NCBI GenBank assembly: GCA_005239165.1
Contig: RAPG01000003.1
Coordinates: 338,243 to 402,242 of the forward strand
Direction: 5' to 3'
DNA length: 64,000 bases
From: Allopusillimonas ginsengisoli
GTDB taxonomy: Bacteria; Pseudomonadota; Gammaproteobacteria; Burkholderiales; Burkholderiaceae_B
Shown piece after piece: positions 54,659 through 63,904 of this stretch (its first letter is position 1; every line of letters begins with the position of its first letter). The notes under the pieces were generated by a model. That model had not been told where the DNA came from and searched no databases. It was given only the letters and a program-made list of their open reading frames with translations. A program made the translations under genes and the position numbers.

Positions 54659-55237
54659 ATGCTACCTAAGCTACACGTTATTATCTGCTCCACTCGGCCC
54701 GGACGTATCGGCGCTTCGGTGGCTCGATGGTTTCACGAGTTTGCAATACAACACGGCGAGTTTGATGCCCAGTTAATCGATCTGGCCGATTTTAAATTGC
54801 CGGTTTACGACGAGCCTGTTCATCCGGCAATGCAAGACTACAAACACGAACATACCAAGAAGTGGTCAGCGAGCGTAGCCGCAGCCGACGCATACATTTT
54901 TGTAACGCCCGAATATAACTACAGCCCGCCCCCATCGCTGGTCAATGCACTCGACTATGTCTATCGCGAGTGGAACTACAAGCCTTGTGGCTTTGTCAGC
55001 TATGGTGGTGTTTCTGGAGGTTTGCGTGCAGTGCAGGCCGTGAAGCCGCAGATCACCACATTGAAGATGATGCCCATGGTAGAGGGTGTGATGATACCGA
55101 TGGCAGCAGGCCAGATTGACGACGAGGGCCAGTTTCAATCCAATGAGCTGATCGATAAGTCTGCGGTAACGCTGCTTAAGGAACTGCGCTTCTGGACGGA
55201 TGGTTTCACAGCCATGCGTGAGAAAAAGCGGGGCTGA
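54659..55237 (+). CDS. NAD(P)H-dependent FMN reductase
   Basis: 192 residues from ATG 54659. Flavodoxin-like fold with the phosphate loop ICSTRPGRIGASVARW and the flavin-ring region PEYNYSPPPSLVNALDYVYR, then SYGGVSGGLRAVQ. Matches the NADPH-dependent FMN reductase / quinone reductase family. Likely a cytoplasmic flavin or quinone reductase; the physiological substrate is open. Confidence 0.9.
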   Translation: MLPKLHVIICSTRPGRIGASVARWFHEFAIQHGEFDAQLIDLADFKLPVYDEPVHPAMQDYKHEHTKKWSASVAAADAYIFVTPEYNYSPPPSLVNALDYVYREWNYKPCGFVSYGGVSGGLRAVQAVKPQITTLKMMPMVEGVMIPMAAGQIDDEGQFQSNELIDKSAVTLLKELRFWTDGFTAMREKKRG

Positions 55238-55614
55238 TGGCACCTGCGTCATAGAATACGATGGGTTTGAGTCAAGGCCAATGGGTCGGCGGCGTACTGC
55301 TTATGTTTCATTGAGAGAACGCCGTCAACGAGCTGAAACTCGCACGCCCCAATAAATGATATCTCTGGCTTCACAAGGCAATAATGTTGAAAATTGCTCA
55401 AGCATCCCAAGAAATATCGATTTAATGCGGCATCTTGACAACGTTATGCTTTACAGATCAACAATAAGGTGGACATCGTCCGATACATGAATTAAAGTGA
55501 GTTAGTTAGCAAGTATGTTGGACAGCGGCTTCAAAATTGTGGCTTTGCTTAATATGCATATCTTGACGGACTTTTATCGAGCATATCGCTCACAATTTTA
55601 GGAAATCGCGGAAA

Positions 55615-55824
55615 ATGAGTACAGAAACAGGTATCGTTAAATGGTTCAACAACGAAAAAGGGTTCGGTTTCATCACCCCTGACGGCGGTGGTAAGGATCT
55701 GTTCGTACACCACACCGATATCGTCGGCGACGGTTACAAATCGCTTGAAGAAAACCAACGTGTTTCGTTCGAGACTGCCCAAGGTCCAAAAGGCCCACAA
55801 GCCAAGAGCGTTCAAGGCCAATAA
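55615..55824 (+). CDS. Cold shock protein
   Basis: 69 residues, the usual CspA length. It has RNP1 KGFGFITPD and RNP2 DLFVHHTDI. An RNA chaperone. The 375-base stretch before it (55238-55614) holds no other gene and may be a long regulatory leader, as is common for cold shock genes. Confidence 0.95.
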   Translation: MSTETGIVKWFNNEKGFGFITPDGGGKDLFVHHTDIVGDGYKSLEENQRVSFETAQGPKGPQAKSVQGQ

Positions 55825-55872
55825 GCCTAGATAGCTTCGGTTTGACATGACTCTTGTTCGGGTCAAACCGGG

Positions 55873-55933
55873 TAACTGCCAGACCAGGTTGCAACGACTA
55901 CAGCGTAGTTCGTGCCAACTTAGTCTGGCAGTT
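55873..55933 (+). terminator. Hairpins after the cold shock gene
   Basis: AACTGCCAGAC / GTCTGGCAGTT, an 11-base stem enclosing a smaller structured loop, about 50 bases after the stop. A second hairpin, CGGTTTGAC/GTCAAACCG, lies just before it (about 55838-55870). No long T-run. The rest of 55825-56154 shows no gene. Confidence 0.55.
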
Positions 55934-56154
55934 TGCGTTTAATCTCCCCAAATAGCATAACGCCAGCTGCTACCGGGTAAAGCGCAGCTTTACATTTTCA
56001 CGGTTTGCAAGACGCATTTGGCCACAGCCTAAGGTCGCCCGGGCGTCATGTGATGGGTTCCAAGTCTTCTTTTTGTCATCCTCATCATTATTGATTGAGG
56101 CACGGCAATTGCTGCGCTTCAGGTTCAATTAACGAGATGACGGGAGGCGTTGTT

Positions 56155-56346
56155 ATGCCAGCCAAATCAAAAGCTCAGCAGCAGGCTGCCGGTATTGCGC
56201 TCGCCGCTAAGCGTGGCGAGAAGAAAGTTGCCGAGCTCGATGGTCCGGCGAAGTCTATGTATGAGTCTATGAGCAAAAAAGAACTCCACGACTTCGCAGA
56301 CACGAAAACCAAGAACAAGCCCAAGCACGCGTCTTCCAAGTCTTGA
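56155..56346 (+). CDS. DUF3008 small basic protein
   Basis: 63 residues from ATG 56155 with GGGAGG ahead; a longer in-frame start lacks a ribosome site. MPAKSKAQQQAAGIALAAKR followed by MYESMSKKELHDFADTK and a Lys-rich end is the DUF3008 pattern. The family is small, charged and often seen with stress genes; function is unknown. Confidence 0.85.
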   Translation: MPAKSKAQQQAAGIALAAKRGEKKVAELDGPAKSMYESMSKKELHDFADTKTKNKPKHASSKS

Positions 56347-56471
56347 ACACGGCGCAAGATGACCGACCCCTGTTATTCAGGGCCGGCACTGATAGCTTGC
56401 TTTCTTAACGGGTAAATGTGCATCGCACGTTAAGTGCCAACTCTCGCCCCGGGCAAGGGGTGTTGCAATGA

Positions 56472-58589
56472 TCATCCCTGAGCTGGTACAGCGGCTTCAT
56501 CACCGGGCTTATCCTGCAGCATTTCATCATGCTCAGCCATATTCCACGGCAGTACTCCGGGTGATATCTGCAGAAAGCTCAAATACCGCTCGAAATGATC
56601 CAGAATATCGCTGATCAGATCTTGCTGTGTGTAGCCATAGACGTCGTACTCCAGCCCGCCACGTTGCAAGAAGACCTCTGCGCGATAGTAGAGCGTGGCA
56701 GATGCTTGCGTGGCGGCATCTGCACTGCTGGTGCTATCAGCAGTGGCTGCAGTTTCGGAGCTCGTTGATGCGAAGGCCGGCATCTCATATTCGCGCAGTC
56801 GCACTTCGTATAAAAAGTCGAGCTGATCAGGCTTATGCACCTCGACTTCGAGATAGGCGCGACACGGATCGTCTTCTAGCACGACCCTCGCTGGCCAGCC
56901 CTGTTCGTCCAGGCCCTGTGCAAGGCGTTTCATGGTGCTCATTACGTCTTCAGTAATAAAGCTTTTGACATGATTGAGGTCGGGGTAGTCAACAATACCG
57001 GCCAGACGCTTCTTCCAGGTATTGGATGCCCCGCCATTCTGGCGATGCTGCTTTTGTTGTTCCAGGCTTTTGTCGCGGTGTGTTTCGATCGCCAGTGCGC
57101 GCCACATCCCGACCGCAGAAATAAGCAGAATGATTGAAAAAGGCAGCGCACTGATGATAGTCATACTTTGCAGTGCATGAAGGCCTCCGGCCAGTAACAG
57201 AACGGCAGCTACGACACCTTCCAGAATGGCCCAAAAGGCGCGCTGGGTTGCCGGTGTATTCGTAATACCTCCTGCTGCCAGTGAGTCGATGACCAGGGAC
57301 GCCGAGTCAGACGACGTGACAAAAAATGTGATGATCAATATAACCGTAAGGAAAGAGACAATCGATGTAAACGGCAGATGCTCAAGCAATTTGAACAGTG
57401 CAATGGCGTTGTTGCTCTGAACCTCGGCAATCAGAGAGGTGTAGCCCTGGTTCATAATGGCGTAGAGTGCTGTTTCGCCGAATACCGAGAACCAGAAGAA
57501 GGTGAAAATCGTCGGGACCAGCATGACGCCAAACACAAACTGACGAATAGTGCGGCCGCGGCTGATTTTGGCAATAAACAGCCCGACGAAGGGCGACCAG
57601 GCGATCGTCCATCCAAAAATAAATAGTGTCCAGTTGCCTATCCAGTCGCTGCGTGAATACGCCTGCAGATTAAATGTGCGTTCAATAATGTTATTTAGAT
57701 ACGCGCCGGTGTTCTGCAAAAACGTTTCAAGAATGAAAAGAGTTGGCCCCACAGCGAAAACAAATAGCATTAACGCGGTCGCCAGCACCATGTTGAGGAT
57801 AGACAGGTTTTTTACACCTTTGTCCAGACCTGCCACTACCGAAAATAGCGCCAGGCCTGTGATTGCAGCAATCGCTATAACCTGAACGGTGTTGTTAATG
57901 GGAATGGATGGCCACAGGTAATTCAGCCCTGTGTTGATCTGCATGACTGACAGGCCCAACGAGGTGGCCAGGCCAAACATGGTACCCAGAATGGCGATAA
58001 TGTCTACGGTGTGGCCAATGGGCCCGTGGATGCGCTTTCCGATCAAAGGGTAGAGCGCAGACCGCATCGACAGGGGCAGGCCGTGGCGAAAGGCAAAATA
58101 CGCCAGCACCAGGCCCACCAAACCGTAAATTGCCCAGATGTGAAAGCCCCAGTGGAAAAACGCAATCTGCATGGCTTGCTTCGCGGCATCAAGCGTTTCG
58201 CCGGCACCTTGAGGCGGCATGGCATAGTGCAGAACCGGTTCAGCTACACCAAAAAACAGCAGCGCAATGCCGTAGCCAGCCGAAAATAGCATGGCGAACC
58301 AGGACACAAAGCTGTATTGAGGTTCTGAGTGGTCTGGTCCCAGTTTGATGTTGCCCCATTTGCTGGTCGCGACCAGCACGATAAAGACCAGAAAAATGGC
58401 CACCGACAACATGTAAAACCAGCCGAAGTTGCGCGTGACGTAGGCCAGCGTGTCAGTAAACACGTCGCCTGCCAGCTTGGGATTTACGACGGTGCCTAGC
58501 ACCAGTAACAGAATCAGGATGACGGCCGGTATAAATACCGGCATCAGTATTGTCGACTTCCAGTTGGCTTTGGGTTGTACGGCGGCCAT
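56472..58589 (-). CDS. BCCT-family betaine/choline/carnitine transporter with regulatory tail
   Basis: 705 residues. Twelve membrane helices (about 15-515) include the substrate and coupling signature GWTIAWSPFVGLFIAKISRGRTIRQ and HWGFHIWAIYG. A cytoplasmic C-terminal domain of about 185 residues follows, as in BetT-type osmoregulated members, with an acidic Ser/Thr/Ala linker near 620-650. AAGGAG precedes the ATG. It probably takes up choline or betaine with protons or sodium. Confidence 0.92.
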   Translation of the reverse strand: MAAVQPKANWKSTILMPVFIPAVILILLLVLGTVVNPKLAGDVFTDTLAYVTRNFGWFYMLSVAIFLVFIVLVATSKWGNIKLGPDHSEPQYSFVSWFAMLFSAGYGIALLFFGVAEPVLHYAMPPQGAGETLDAAKQAMQIAFFHWGFHIWAIYGLVGLVLAYFAFRHGLPLSMRSALYPLIGKRIHGPIGHTVDIIAILGTMFGLATSLGLSVMQINTGLNYLWPSIPINNTVQVIAIAAITGLALFSVVAGLDKGVKNLSILNMVLATALMLFVFAVGPTLFILETFLQNTGAYLNNIIERTFNLQAYSRSDWIGNWTLFIFGWTIAWSPFVGLFIAKISRGRTIRQFVFGVMLVPTIFTFFWFSVFGETALYAIMNQGYTSLIAEVQSNNAIALFKLLEHLPFTSIVSFLTVILIITFFVTSSDSASLVIDSLAAGGITNTPATQRAFWAILEGVVAAVLLLAGGLHALQSMTIISALPFSIILLISAVGMWRALAIETHRDKSLEQQKQHRQNGGASNTWKKRLAGIVDYPDLNHVKSFITEDVMSTMKRLAQGLDEQGWPARVVLEDDPCRAYLEVEVHKPDQLDFLYEVRLREYEMPAFASTSSETAATADSTSSADAATQASATLYYRAEVFLQRGGLEYDVYGYTQQDLISDILDHFERYLSFLQISPGVLPWNMAEHDEMLQDKPGDEAAVPAQG

Positions 58590-59468
58590 TGCAACTCCTT
58601 TTTTTATTTAAGAGGAGCTACGGGTAACTAGAACACGACGAGGCTAGCTGGTCGTGATTGACCCGTAGTCCGATGCCGAATAGTGACACACTTTAGAGAA
58701 GTGAGAAATGTTAGTTGAGCGCCCAGCGGAGCAAAAAGAATTGCACCTACACCGCTGCCCCGTCCCTTGAGCGATACTGTGGCCTCTTTCAGTGAGGCAG
58801 GCGACATGCCTTCGTCTTTGGCTACATGCAAGTTTGTTCCCGAAGCTCACAACAGCCAAGTAGTGAGAGGATGGACAAAGTTGATTGGCGTCGGCGCTTA
58901 AAAAAATGAAGAAAATCCTTTACCCGGAAGCCCAGTAGAGCGACCAAGCGGCATGTGAGGGCAGCAACCCAAGGAGTCTTCCTCCTACCTGTATGCCTGA
59001 CAATCACGACTCTGATTTATGAGAATTTTTTGTTTTTTGGCGCGCATGACTGAAGATCGCTGCACTGCATCGGTCCGAATTCCTCCGTGCATGGGCTCTT
59101 GAAAGCTAGTTTTTGCCTAGTTAAGGGCCTTGTATGTAAGGCTCCAATAAAGTTCCGGGAGACGCACTTCTCCCCAGTCTATCCTAATCATCATAGCTCT
59201 GCGCTGCATCGGAAGACTCGATCAGGCAACTGGGCATGACAAAAGCGATGCACTGCGTGTTGCCATGGGCACTTGTGACTGCCGAAAGGAATTTCGTAAG
59301 TGGAACCGGGTAGACTTTCTTGAAGGCAGTGTTGCTTAAGATTGATATTAAGCTAATAGATATAACTTATTGATTTTAAAGTAAAAATTGCTTTTTTTTC
59401 TTCGTGACTAGTCGTAGAATACAAGTATCAATTATGGTGTTGAGCTCTATGGACTACCGGAGATCTTT
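58590..59468. other. 880-base stretch without a credible gene, left flank of a mobile element
   Basis: No open frame here has coding character. The right part (59331-59450) is very AT-rich and probably carries the promoter of the recombinase genes. A 49-bp segment at 58926-58974 is a diverged copy of 59496-59544. Base composition differs from the neighbouring transporter gene, as expected at the edge of acquired DNA. Confidence 0.6.
58926..58974. repeat. 49-bp imperfect direct repeat, left copy
   Basis: Starts ggaagcccag and includes cgaccaagcg and gagggcagc. It differs from 59496-59544 at eight positions, all transitions. In the plus frame used by the right copy it contains a stop codon. 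Confidence 0.85.
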
Positions 59469-59471
59469 TTG

Positions 59472-59776
59472 ATGATTGCAGAAACGCTTTTGCGCGGGAG
59501 CCCAGCAGGGCGACCAAGCGACACGCGAGGGCAGCAGCCCGAGGTTCTCCTCGTGCTCAACCCACGTGATGAACGTGCCATTGCTTGGTTGATTGAGCAG
59601 GCGGGCTTAAATGCAGTGCAGCAGGTATGTGGAAAAATATTCGATAGTTGGAAGCTTTACCCAAGCAATCTGGCCAGAGTGCGGGGTTTATCGACCTCCA
59701 ATCCGTCGTCGTCACGCCCGCCTCGGAGGCACGTGATCGGATCCGTGAATTGCTCACCCTCTTACCTCTTATTTAA
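59472..59776 (+). pseudogene. Small accessory gene of the recombinase module, probably frameshifted
   Basis: The first ~68 codons (PRDERAIAWLIEQAGLNAVQ then SWKLYPSNLAR) read like a small protein often placed before integrases in such elements. After about 59671-59690 the frame turns into Ser/Pro/Arg-rich sequence, while the next frame reads SAGFIDLQSVVV then TPASEARDRIRELLTLL and stops at 59776. Restoring one base joins them. Function unknown; I cannot name the family. Confidence 0.45.
59496..59544. repeat. 49-bp imperfect direct repeat, right copy
   Basis: Right copy, within the first codons of the small accessory gene. See the left copy at 58926-58974. Confidence 0.85.
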
Positions 59777-59789
59777 CAACGAGAGATAA

Positions 59790-61265
59790 ATGAAGGAGCT
59801 ACGGCGCAAGGTCCTCCTGCCGGTGTTTCAACTCTCTGAACTTGTAGATCAGGACGCTCCGCGTGCCATTGAGCGCATCATCAAGCAGGGTAAGGGGCAT
59901 TCCACGCTGAGTTACCGATACCGTTTTGTTTGGGATGAAGAGGAAGGCCGAGGGTATAACTACAACCTGTTTCCTGTGATCCTTGATAGGAGGTCCGCCC
60001 CTTGGATATTTGGCACACTCTTCATCCTTTCTCAGTTGGAGAGCGAAACTCATCCGGTTATGGCTACTTTCCATGCTCGCGCTGACGACTTAGGAGCGTT
60101 TAAGGAATGGTTAGACAGTCAAAACAACTCCGAAGAACTGCTATTCAATTTTCCTAAACCAAAGTTGCGAAGGACGACGTACCGCTTTCGCGGCTTCTTG
60201 CAACAGCAAATCCGAGCTCGCGAAATCGGCCCGAGGACCGCAAAGCGCCGGATGGGTACAGTTGTCTCTTTCTATAAATGGCTAATTTGGAATAATTACT
60301 TCACGCCCGAATACTCAACTTGGGAAGAAAAGGAACACCAGCTCTCATTTAAGCTAGCGGACGGACGCCAACTTTCAAAGACTGTAGGCAGCACCGACCT
60401 AAGTATCTCCGCCCCCAAGGCGGAGAGCGACTTTGATGGAACCATTCAGGATGGGGGCAAGCTGCGCCCTCTGACTGGGCAGGAGCAAGACTGGCTACTC
60501 GAAGCTGCAGAGGTCAAAGGCAACTCCGAATGCCACCTGCTGCAACTGTTCATGCTCGGTACGGGGGCCCGAATTGAGTCGGCCTGTACCTTGAGGGTTC
60601 GACATTTCTCCGACCCTGGGCCGCGTTACTCCAAGAGCCTGACAGGCGAGGGTGATGTATATAGATTAAGAGCGGGCCCTGGAACGGGGATCGAAACCAA
60701 GAGCAACAAGCCTGGTACGTTTCAGGTTCCGCGCGTTGTGTATGAGTTATTACATACCTACGTGCTCTCAAAGCGGGCCGAGCTGCGCCGAGAACGGTAT
60801 GTCGTAAAGCATGGCGAACATCCCGATATCTATCTATTCCTGACTAGTCAGGGTAGTTCTTACTACATCGCCAAAGAAGAGTCTCAGCAATTCAATCCCG
60901 ACCTCGACCGACGCTACGCAAAGAACGGTCAGCCGGTTCGTCAGTTCATTAAGGATCACGCGATCCCCTACGTTCGCGAGAATTATAAAGAAGGCTTCTT
61001 TTACCGGCCCCACGATCTTCGGGCCTCCTTCGGCATGAACATGACCGAAGAATTGATGAAGCTCGTCGAAGAGGAAAAGATCACTTTGCACATGGCACGG
61101 TTGATAATGAAGGACCTGATGTGGCACAACTCCGCTGCGACGACAGACCTATATCTCGACTACAAGAAAAACATTGACGTCTTCTACAAGGCCATCAACG
61201 GATACGGTGAGCGCCTCCAACAGTGGACCGACCTAGCAATGAAGGGTTTGACTATCGATGACTGA
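59790..61265 (+). CDS. Tyrosine recombinase, first of three
   Basis: 491 residues. A core-binding domain (about 100-190) is followed by the catalytic domain. Conserved Arg lies in LGTGARIESACTLRV, the His/Arg box is RPHDLRASFG, and the probable nucleophile Tyr is in DLYLDY near the C-terminus after HNSAATT. It should cut and rejoin DNA at the ends of its element. GAGAG precedes the ATG. It is intact, unlike its two partners. Confidence 0.85.
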   Translation: MKELRRKVLLPVFQLSELVDQDAPRAIERIIKQGKGHSTLSYRYRFVWDEEEGRGYNYNLFPVILDRRSAPWIFGTLFILSQLESETHPVMATFHARADDLGAFKEWLDSQNNSEELLFNFPKPKLRRTTYRFRGFLQQQIRAREIGPRTAKRRMGTVVSFYKWLIWNNYFTPEYSTWEEKEHQLSFKLADGRQLSKTVGSTDLSISAPKAESDFDGTIQDGGKLRPLTGQEQDWLLEAAEVKGNSECHLLQLFMLGTGARIESACTLRVRHFSDPGPRYSKSLTGEGDVYRLRAGPGTGIETKSNKPGTFQVPRVVYELLHTYVLSKRAELRRERYVVKHGEHPDIYLFLTSQGSSYYIAKEESQQFNPDLDRRYAKNGQPVRQFIKDHAIPYVRENYKEGFFYRPHDLRASFGMNMTEELMKLVEEEKITLHMARLIMKDLMWHNSAATTDLYLDYKKNIDVFYKAINGYGERLQQWTDLAMKGLTIDD

Positions 61266-61316
61266 GCCCAGCGAACCCCTTTTTACCTCTCGCCCGACGG
61301 TTTGGACCTAGTCAAA

Positions 61317-61447
61317 TTAATAGACAGTCAGTGGCTCTAAGTTTTGGTAATACAGGCGTTCGAACTCAGCGGGGGTGACCCAGCCATTAGCCGAGTGCCT
61401 ACGTACTCGGTTGTAGTAGATTTCAATAAATTCATGGACTGGGCGGA
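61317..61447 (-). mobile_element. IS3-family transposase remnant
   Basis: On the minus strand the sequence encodes HEFIEIYYNRVRRHSANGWV then TPAEFERLYYQNLEPLTVY and a stop at 61317, the conserved C-terminus of IS3-family OrfB transposases. The rest of the element is missing, and the right boundary at about 61447 is estimated. It separates recombinase 1 from recombinase 2. Confidence 0.75.
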
Positions 61448-63053
61448 TGCCAATGACCGATATGACTGCCTTACGGGAGGCGAGGCATCCCGCAATGCAT
61501 TCCGCGCCTGGGCGGCGGACACGCACGAGCGTTACCGACGCCAGCAATTCAGTCATGAGAATCATAATCTTCGCCTAAATCATGTTTGCCATCTGTTGGA
61601 GGCGACGACCGACGCTCAAAACCTTATGCGGAATATTCGCACGGTAAAACGTCTAACCAACCCCAATGGCGGTACCGAGCCGTTAGCGCTTTATGACTTT
61701 GCTCATGCGGTTGCCCTTAACCAATCACTCTTCGATGGCCTATGTGATCTGGTGCTGGAGATGCAGCCCTTTCCCTACAAGCTCGACCTGCCGGTTTCTC
61801 TAGGTTGGGAAGAAAATCATCTCTGGTTGTTTCCAACTACTGTATGGCGACGACCTCCTCACCTACGAGACGATGCTTTTCGAGTAAAGATGGGCTCCAA
61901 CGCATCCTGGGCCTATGATTACAAAAATGGCCGTTTAGCCACTGTGGATGAGATCGAGCATAAGTACCAGGGACAACCCCCGCAGAGACGAAAGGTCGCG
62001 AGAGAAAGCATTGAAAGAGCTAGAGCGAGGTTGTACGAAGCCAATGCTGACGCTCAACACAAATGGCGGTCCATACTAGGTATGGTGGCCCACCGAGCCT
62101 TTCTGTTTCTCTTTTTCTGTAACACTGGCGGCAATGAGCAAGTCGTTCGCGCTCTGGAAACTGACGGCACCGTCAACGCGACTGCGAGTAATCAGAAGTT
62201 TCGGAACATAAAATGGCGGGCTGGGGGCAAGGAGGTAACACTTGTCGCCCCGGTCACTCTTATGCCACGCCTCCGCCGTTTCATGGAACTTCGGCTCTAC
62301 CTACTTCGGGACAGCAAGACACCATATCTGTTTTTTAGCTGCGGAAGCCGTAACAATAGAAGATTTGCGCAAATAACACAGTTAGATATGGAGAATCATT
62401 ACAGGGAGCTACTTACTAAACTAGACCCTCAGTTGCCAAAAATGGGCGTTCGAGTATTGCGCGCTAGTGTGGATGACTATTATCTCCGGTTCCATGACAG
62501 TGTCGTCGCGGCAGCGGTCATGGGGCATACCGTCGAGACAGAGCAGAGAAAGTACGCACGTGGATCGGCAAACGACCAACATGAGGAAATGACCCGCTTC
62601 ATGGCGTCGGTATCCGAGTCTGCGCGCCGCCAACGTGTTATTCCGCTCAAAGACGTGACACCTGGCACCCGACCGCTGGAACAAGGCGGGTGTTGCGATA
62701 GCTTCGGTCACCCTAAGGCAATGGCCGCTCACCCGGCTGTCCAGCCTGACTGCAAGGACTCTCAGGGCTGCCTGTTTTGCAATCATCGAATTCTAATTGC
62801 GGGAGAAGAGGATGCGCGCAAGGTGGCTTCTGCTGCCTACGTCATGGAGCAGTTGATCCTGGGCCCGAAGCATGAAGAAGCGTTGCGCCCATTGATAGCA
62901 AAATGTGATGAGGACCTTGAGAAGATCGCAGCCTTTATGGACTGTCGCGCCGTGGTCGAAAAAGTGCGTAAAGACGTTTATGAAAATGAAAATCTAACGC
63001 CCTTCTGGGTTGATAAGTACCAGTTATTTTTGGAGCTTGGGATTATTTCATGA
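61447..63053 (+). pseudogene. Second tyrosine recombinase, 5' end replaced by IS remnant
   Basis: A frame is open from 61344, but its first ~35 codons are antisense to the IS3 remnant, so the natural N-terminus is gone. From about 61447 the sequence looks genuine (RYDCLTGGEASRNAFRAWAA). The C-terminal half carries recombinase features: Arg in VRVLRASVDDYY, His in MGHTVETEQ and a candidate nucleophile Tyr in QRKYARG. A Cys-rich segment follows (GGCCDSFG, DCKDSQGCLFCN), which could bind zinc. It may still be translated from the IS sequence. Confidence 0.7.
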
Positions 63054-63904
63054 AGATCTACATTCGTCTTGGTCTATACGACAGGTTAGATCCTGATCCA
63101 TGGGATGACTCTTGGGGCACTCAGCTACCTCATGATCACATTATCTGCCGGGAAGTTGACGGTACTCCGCATTCGATTTACGAGTACATCTGGCCTTGGA
63201 CGGCGTACAGTAAAGACCAACGGACATTTTCGTTGCACTTTTTCTACTGGAACCAGAAACGGGGGCCAGCGCGCATGGTTAATTTGGAGGTATCCCCAGA
63301 GCGCGAGACACGTATTCGGGAGTTACAGTTTCTGATGACGCGGCAGCTCTATTATGGAAATGAAAACGGGTCGCGGACACTTGCGTCAAAGCTTGAAACG
63401 CTGCATTTCCTCGCACGCTTTGCCGAAGCACGATCTTGTGCGGTCCGTGACGTGCTCACGGAAGCGTCTTTACTGGATGCCTGTGGTGCCAGACTGCCAA
63501 ATTACTTGGTTAAGAATTGGGCAGTCTGGATCAGGCTCCTTCGACAACTTGACCCAGTGACGCAATTGGGCTTTACCCTGGCCGTCCCGAAGAGATGGAA
63601 AGACCTAGAGCGCCGGACGAAGAAATATTGTAATAATAGCCGCCAGTTTGCGCCACTTCCAACCCGTATCTACGGTGGACTGATTAAGAATCTTTCGGCC
63701 GAACTCGATGACATCGAGGCGCACTCACCTCGACTGCTGGCGGCACTGCGGGACGCGTTGGTGGGACATGCGCATGCCAAGGCCATTCAGCGCGGCCACG
63801 ACTTCACGATCGGTCCGGCGATAATAGAAAAGCATGGCCTTGGTGATTACCTTGTCAGACGTGGCTTCAATATCAAAGTAAGGGGATTGCACGCGTTGTC
63901 CTGA
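63050..63904 (+). pseudogene. Third gene of recombinase module, 3' end cut by IS
   Basis: 284 codons visible. ATG 63050 overlaps the stop of recombinase 2 (ATGA), so the genes were one operon. No recombinase active site is seen in what remains; the visible part is helical, basic and contains LASKLETLHFLARFAEARSC. The stop TGA at 63902 is the first three bases of the inserted IS3-family element, so the natural C-terminus is lost. Probably the third partner of the module, but this rests on position. Confidence 0.6.

Noticed and set aside
58628..59007. Small minus-strand frames upstream of the BCCT gene
   Set aside because: No ribosome site or family likeness, and one overlaps the decayed 49-bp repeat.
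61344..61445. True N-terminus of the second recombinase
   Set aside because: This stretch is antisense to a conserved IS3 transposase C-terminus.
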